Below, piece after piece: positions 6,037 to 8,681 of a stretch of DNA of 8,681 nt. Positions within the stretch are counted from its first letter, which is position 1, and each line of letters starts with the position of its first letter. The DNA lies in assembly GCA_029287515.1 (NCBI GenBank), contig JARFQZ010000024.1:1-8681 (forward strand), read 5' to 3'. The position numbers and the translations under genes were made by a program. The DNA is from Lysobacterales bacterium. Its GTDB lineage: Bacteria; Pseudomonadota; Gammaproteobacteria; Xanthomonadales; SZUA-36. The notes under the pieces were generated by a model that saw only the letters and a list, made by a program, of their open reading frames with translations, did not search any database and had not been told where the DNA came from.

Positions 6037-7857
6037 ATGAAACGGACAGACACCTCTAATCCGGACTACTTTCACCAGGTCGTTGACTGCCAGTGGGGTT
6101 GTCCGGCGCATACGGATGTACCGGAGTACATCCGGCTGATCGCCCAGGGTCGGTTTGACGACGCCTACATGGTCAACCGGGAAAGCAATGTTTTTCCGGG
6201 AATTCTGGGCAGGGTTTGCGACCGCCCATGTGAACCCGCCTGCCGGCGGGGGCGAATGGACGAAAAGCCCGTTGCAATCTGCCGCCTGAAGCGCGTGGCG
6301 GCGGACCACCGTGGAGACATCACCGACCGCTTGCCAAAAGCCCCCGCCGAAAAGAACGGCAAAAAAGTTGCGCTGGTCGGCGCCGGCCCGGCATCACTGG
6401 CTGTGGCCAACGATCTTCTTCCGCTGGGTTATGAGTGTGTCATTTTCGAGGCGCAGGCTGTCGCCGGCGGCTTGATGCGTTACAACATCCCGGCATTCAG
6501 ATTGCCCCACGAGGTGCTGAACGAGGAGATCGACTACATCCTCGACATGGGCGCCGAGATTCACTACAACCATCGCGTCGAGAGCATGAAGGAGCTGCTG
6601 GAGGAGGGCTATGATGCCGTTTTCGTGGGCAGTGGCGCCCCGCGCGGAAAAGAACTTCGGTTACCGGGCCGCTACGACACGGAAAATATTCATATCGGAA
6701 TCGACTGGCTCGAGTCAGTGGCTTTTGACCACATCGATTCCATCGGCAAGAAAGTGCTGATCATCGGTGTGGGCAACACGGCCATGGATTGCTGCCGCAC
6801 CTCCCTGCGGCTGGGCGCCAAAGACGTCAAGGTCATGGCGCGCAAACCGCGGGAGTTCTTCAAGGCGTCGGACTGGGAACTGGAGGACGCAGAAGAAGAA
6901 AAAGTGGAAATCGTCGTCAACCATTCACCGAAGGAGTTCGTGGTAGAGAACGGCAAGCTCAAGGGGATGAAGTTCGAGCTGATGGAATACGTCATCGAGA
7001 ACGGGCGAATCCAGGATCAGGACGTCACCGGTGAAGTTTTCATACCGTGTGACGACGTCGTGCTGGCCATCGGGCAGGAAAACGCCTTCCCGTGGATCGA
7101 GCGGGATCTCGGTATCGAGTTCAATCCATGGGAGGAACCGATGGTCGATGAAACCACTTACGAGTCCACGCGCAGCGGTGTGTTTTTCGGTGGGGATTCC
7201 GCATTCGGTCCAAAGAACATCATCTGGGCGGTGGAGCACGCCCACCAGGCGGCCATTTCAATACACCGCCATTGCCAGGGCGAATCGCTGCACGATCGCC
7301 TGCCCGACCTGTTGAACCTGCAAAGTCGCAAAATGGGCATGCACGAATGGAGCTACTCCAGCACCTTCGACCCGGCCGCGCGCCGCAAAATGATGCATGT
7401 GCCGCTGGAACAGCGTTTTGAAGCACTGGGCAAGGAAGTGGAACTGGGTTTCGATGCCGAGCAGACAGCTCAGGAAGTCGAGCGGTGCCTCAATTGCGAC
7501 ATCCAGACCGTGTTCGCCGATGCTTTGTGCATTGAGTGCGATGCCTGCCTGGATATCTGCCCGACACAATGCCTGACCATCACTTCCAATGGTGACCGGG
7601 AAGATCTGGTCAATCGCCTGAAGGCGCCCGTGTTGGAACATGATCAGCCGCTGTTCGTGTCCGGTGAGCTGAAGCAGACCTCCCGCGTCATGGTGAAAGA
7701 CGAGAATTTCTGCGTCCATTGCGGACTGTGCGCAGAGCGCTGCCCGACCGCTGCCTGGGATATGCAGAAGTCGCTGTTGAGATTCCCCAAAGCCGCTGAT
7801 TACATTGACGGCCCCGAAAGTGGTGAACGCCCATGCCAGCAACGCAAAGCCGGATAA
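6037..7857 (+). CDS. GltD-like FAD/NAD(P)-dependent Fe-S oxidoreductase with C-terminal 2x[4Fe-4S] ferredoxin domain (2-oxoglutarate:NADP oxidoreductase FAD subunit)
   Basis: Probably moves electrons between NADP(H) and the ferredoxin-type clusters of the 2-oxoglutarate oxidoreductase encoded next. Domains in order: an N-terminal GltD-type Fe-S region with Cys 18, 22, 61, 65, 69 and 82; an FAD Rossmann motif VALVGAGPAS (111-120); an NAD(P) motif LIIGVGNTAM (241-250); FAD-closing GGDSAFGPKN (385-394); CLNC (484-487); then two ferredoxin motifs, C498/C501/C504/C508 and C559/C562/C565/C569, each followed by Pro. The length of 606 aa exceeds GltD (about 470) because of the ferredoxin tail. This architecture matches the GltD-like third subunit of 2-oxoglutarate:NADP+ oxidoreductase in Azoarcus (KorC; BzdV in bzd clusters). 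No glutamate synthase large subunit is nearby, which argues against GltD proper. The ATG has no clear Shine-Dalgarno sequence; an in-frame TGA at 6022 excludes a longer form. The 3' end overlaps korA by 25 bp. Confidence 0.87.
   Translation: MKRTDTSNPDYFHQVVDCQWGCPAHTDVPEYIRLIAQGRFDDAYMVNRESNVFPGILGRVCDRPCEPACRRGRMDEKPVAICRLKRVAADHRGDITDRLPKAPAEKNGKKVALVGAGPASLAVANDLLPLGYECVIFEAQAVAGGLMRYNIPAFRLPHEVLNEEIDYILDMGAEIHYNHRVESMKELLEEGYDAVFVGSGAPRGKELRLPGRYDTENIHIGIDWLESVAFDHIDSIGKKVLIIGVGNTAMDCCRTSLRLGAKDVKVMARKPREFFKASDWELEDAEEEKVEIVVNHSPKEFVVENGKLKGMKFELMEYVIENGRIQDQDVTGEVFIPCDDVVLAIGQENAFPWIERDLGIEFNPWEEPMVDETTYESTRSGVFFGGDSAFGPKNIIWAVEHAHQAAISIHRHCQGESLHDRLPDLLNLQSRKMGMHEWSYSSTFDPAARRKMMHVPLEQRFEALGKEVELGFDAEQTAQEVERCLNCDIQTVFADALCIECDACLDICPTQCLTITSNGDREDLVNRLKAPVLEHDQPLFVSGELKQTSRVMVKDENFCVHCGLCAERCPTAAWDMQKSLLRFPKAADYIDGPESGERPCQQRKAG
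7822..7826 (+). promoter_or_regulatory. Ribosome-binding site of korA inside the upstream gene
   Basis: GGTGA at 7822-7826 lies six bases before ATG 7833, within the last codons of the FAD-subunit gene. It supports this ATG as the korA start even though that makes the two genes overlap by 25 bp in different frames, a layout compatible with translational coupling. Confidence 0.45.
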
Positions 7858-8641
7858 ACGACTTTGTCCTGAAAATAGCGACGGTTAACGGCACCGGTTC
7901 TGCCAGTGCCAACGGACTGTTGATGAAAGCCCTGTTTCGCATGGGGGTTCCGGTCACCGGCAAAAATCTGTTCCCTTCCAACATCCAGGGCCTGCCGACC
8001 TGGTACGAAATCCGGGCCAACCACGCCGGCTACATGTCAGCGTCCGGGCGGGTCGACGTCATGGTCGCGATGAATGTGCAGACCTATCAGAAAGACCTGG
8101 ACGAGGTCAGCCCCGGTGGCTTCCTTGTTTACGACTCCACCTGGCCCCGGGACCGGCAACTTTATCGCGAAGACATCACCGTGCTGGGTGTGCCCCTGGC
8201 GAAACTGTGTAACGAGGCATTCAGTGTTGCACGGATCAGGATCCTGATGAAAAACGTCGCCTACGTGGGTGCGCTGGCGGCGCTGATGGATATTGATCTT
8301 GATGTCATCAAGACGCTGCTGGAAGAAACCTTTGCCAGCAAGCCCAAGCTGGTCGAAAGCAACCTGAAGGCGATCATGCTGGGCTACGATTACGCCAGTG
8401 AGCATTTTACCTGTCCCCTGCCTGCACGCGCCGAAACCATGGGCTATAACAGCGGAAAAATCATTATCACGGGAAATGAAGCGACCGGGTTGGGTTGCCT
8501 CTACGCCGGCGCCACGGTGGGCGCCTGGTATCCGATCACCCCTTCCACCGGCGTCATGGACAGTTTCACCGACTACTGCCGGAAGTTCCGCACGGACCCG
8601 GAAACAGGTGACAAGAACTACTGCATCATCCAGGCGGAAGA
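7833..8641 (+). CDS. korA: 2-oxoacid (2-oxoglutarate):ferredoxin oxidoreductase, fused gamma-alpha subunit (KorA), 3' truncated
   Basis: Part of the enzyme that converts 2-oxoglutarate and CoA to succinyl-CoA and CO2, reducing Fe-S electron carriers. About 270 residues are present before natural sequence ends at the contig edge; fused KorA proteins are usually near 600. The gamma domain comes first, with IATVNGTGSASANGLLMKAL (15-34), FPSNIQGLPTWYEIR (47-61) and DVMVAMN (75-81). The alpha domain starts near 208 with IIITGNEATGLGCLYAG (210-226), then WYPITPSTGVMD (232-243), the conserved YPITPS segment, and ends in IIQAED (265-270), which in relatives continues into the AEDE region. The gamma-alpha order is typical of bacterial KorA. 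Substrate choice of 2-oxoglutarate over pyruvate or branched-chain acids is inferred from this arrangement and the GltD-like partner. The KorB subunit with the thiamine-diphosphate site should follow beyond the edge. Codons after 8641 come from adapter and are excluded. Confidence 0.88.
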
Positions 8642-8681
8642 CTGTCTCTTATACACATCTCCGAGCCCACGAGACAATGAC
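8642..8681 (+). other. Nextera (Tn5 mosaic end + read-2) sequencing adapter at contig end
   Basis: CTGTCTCTTATACACATCT (8642-8660) is the exact 19-bp Tn5 mosaic end. It is followed by CCGAGCCCACGAGAC (8661-8675), the remainder of the Illumina Nextera read-2 (i7 side) adapter. The last six bases AATGAC (8676-8681) are then expected to be the beginning of the sample index. This is untrimmed library sequence from reads that ran through short inserts, not a mobile element. It happens to keep the korA frame open, so automated translation would append a false tail. Confidence 0.97.

Noticed and set aside
7258..7842. 194-aa minus-strand open frame
   Set aside because: Antisense to the ferredoxin-tailed FAD subunit, whose cysteine motifs show the real frame.
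8642..8660. Tn5/IS50 end suggesting a natural transposon
   Set aside because: The mosaic end is the engineered 19-bp version and is followed by Illumina adapter bases, so it is a library artefact.

Overview
The window is about 8.6 kb of gene-dense bacterial DNA of moderately high GC. The proteins look proteobacterial, most likely from an aerobic, probably marine or hydrocarbon-associated gammaproteobacterium. That placement rests on remembered protein resemblance (AlkB of the Pseudomonas putida GPo1 type, GabD of the E. coli type) and is an inference. The right end is not natural sequence: the last 40 bases are a Nextera/Tn5 sequencing adapter, so this is the raw end of a short-read contig.

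Left part (1-1334): the 3' end of a GcvH/LbpA-like lipoyl-carrier gene, a short gap with a GC-rich stem-loop, then a complete alkB for an integral-membrane non-haem di-iron alkane hydroxylase. AlkB meets the next gene tail to tail, and one TTAA supplies both stop codons.

Middle part (1331-5943): on the minus strand lies a long (579 aa) class V PLP enzyme of the cysteine desulfurase/selenocysteine lyase type. It carries both the PLP lysine and a Cys at the desulfurase position. A 126-bp divergent spacer separates it from gabD (NADP-type succinate-semialdehyde dehydrogenase). After a 29-bp gap comes a second, shorter class V enzyme of the VC1184 type. This one keeps the PLP lysine but has Tyr where desulfurases have the catalytic Cys.

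Right part (5944-8641): a 93-bp spacer with an unusually clear inverted repeat and a 10-bp palindrome leads into a two-gene unit overlapping by 25 bp. The first gene encodes a 606-aa GltD-like FAD/NAD(P)/Fe-S protein with a C-terminal 2x[4Fe-4S] ferredoxin domain. The second encodes the start of a gamma-alpha fused KorA subunit of 2-oxoglutarate:ferredoxin oxidoreductase, cut by the contig end. Together they resemble the NADP-linked 2-oxoglutarate oxidoreductases known from Azoarcus/Thauera, in which a GltD-like subunit passes electrons between ferredoxin-type clusters and NADP.

Functionally, alkane hydroxylation would feed fatty acids and acetyl-CoA into the TCA cycle. The kor genes and gabD both sit at the 2-oxoglutarate to succinate step, one giving succinyl-CoA and the other oxidising succinate semialdehyde to succinate. 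The roles of the two class V enzymes beside gabD are unknown, and they are the least explained part of the window.
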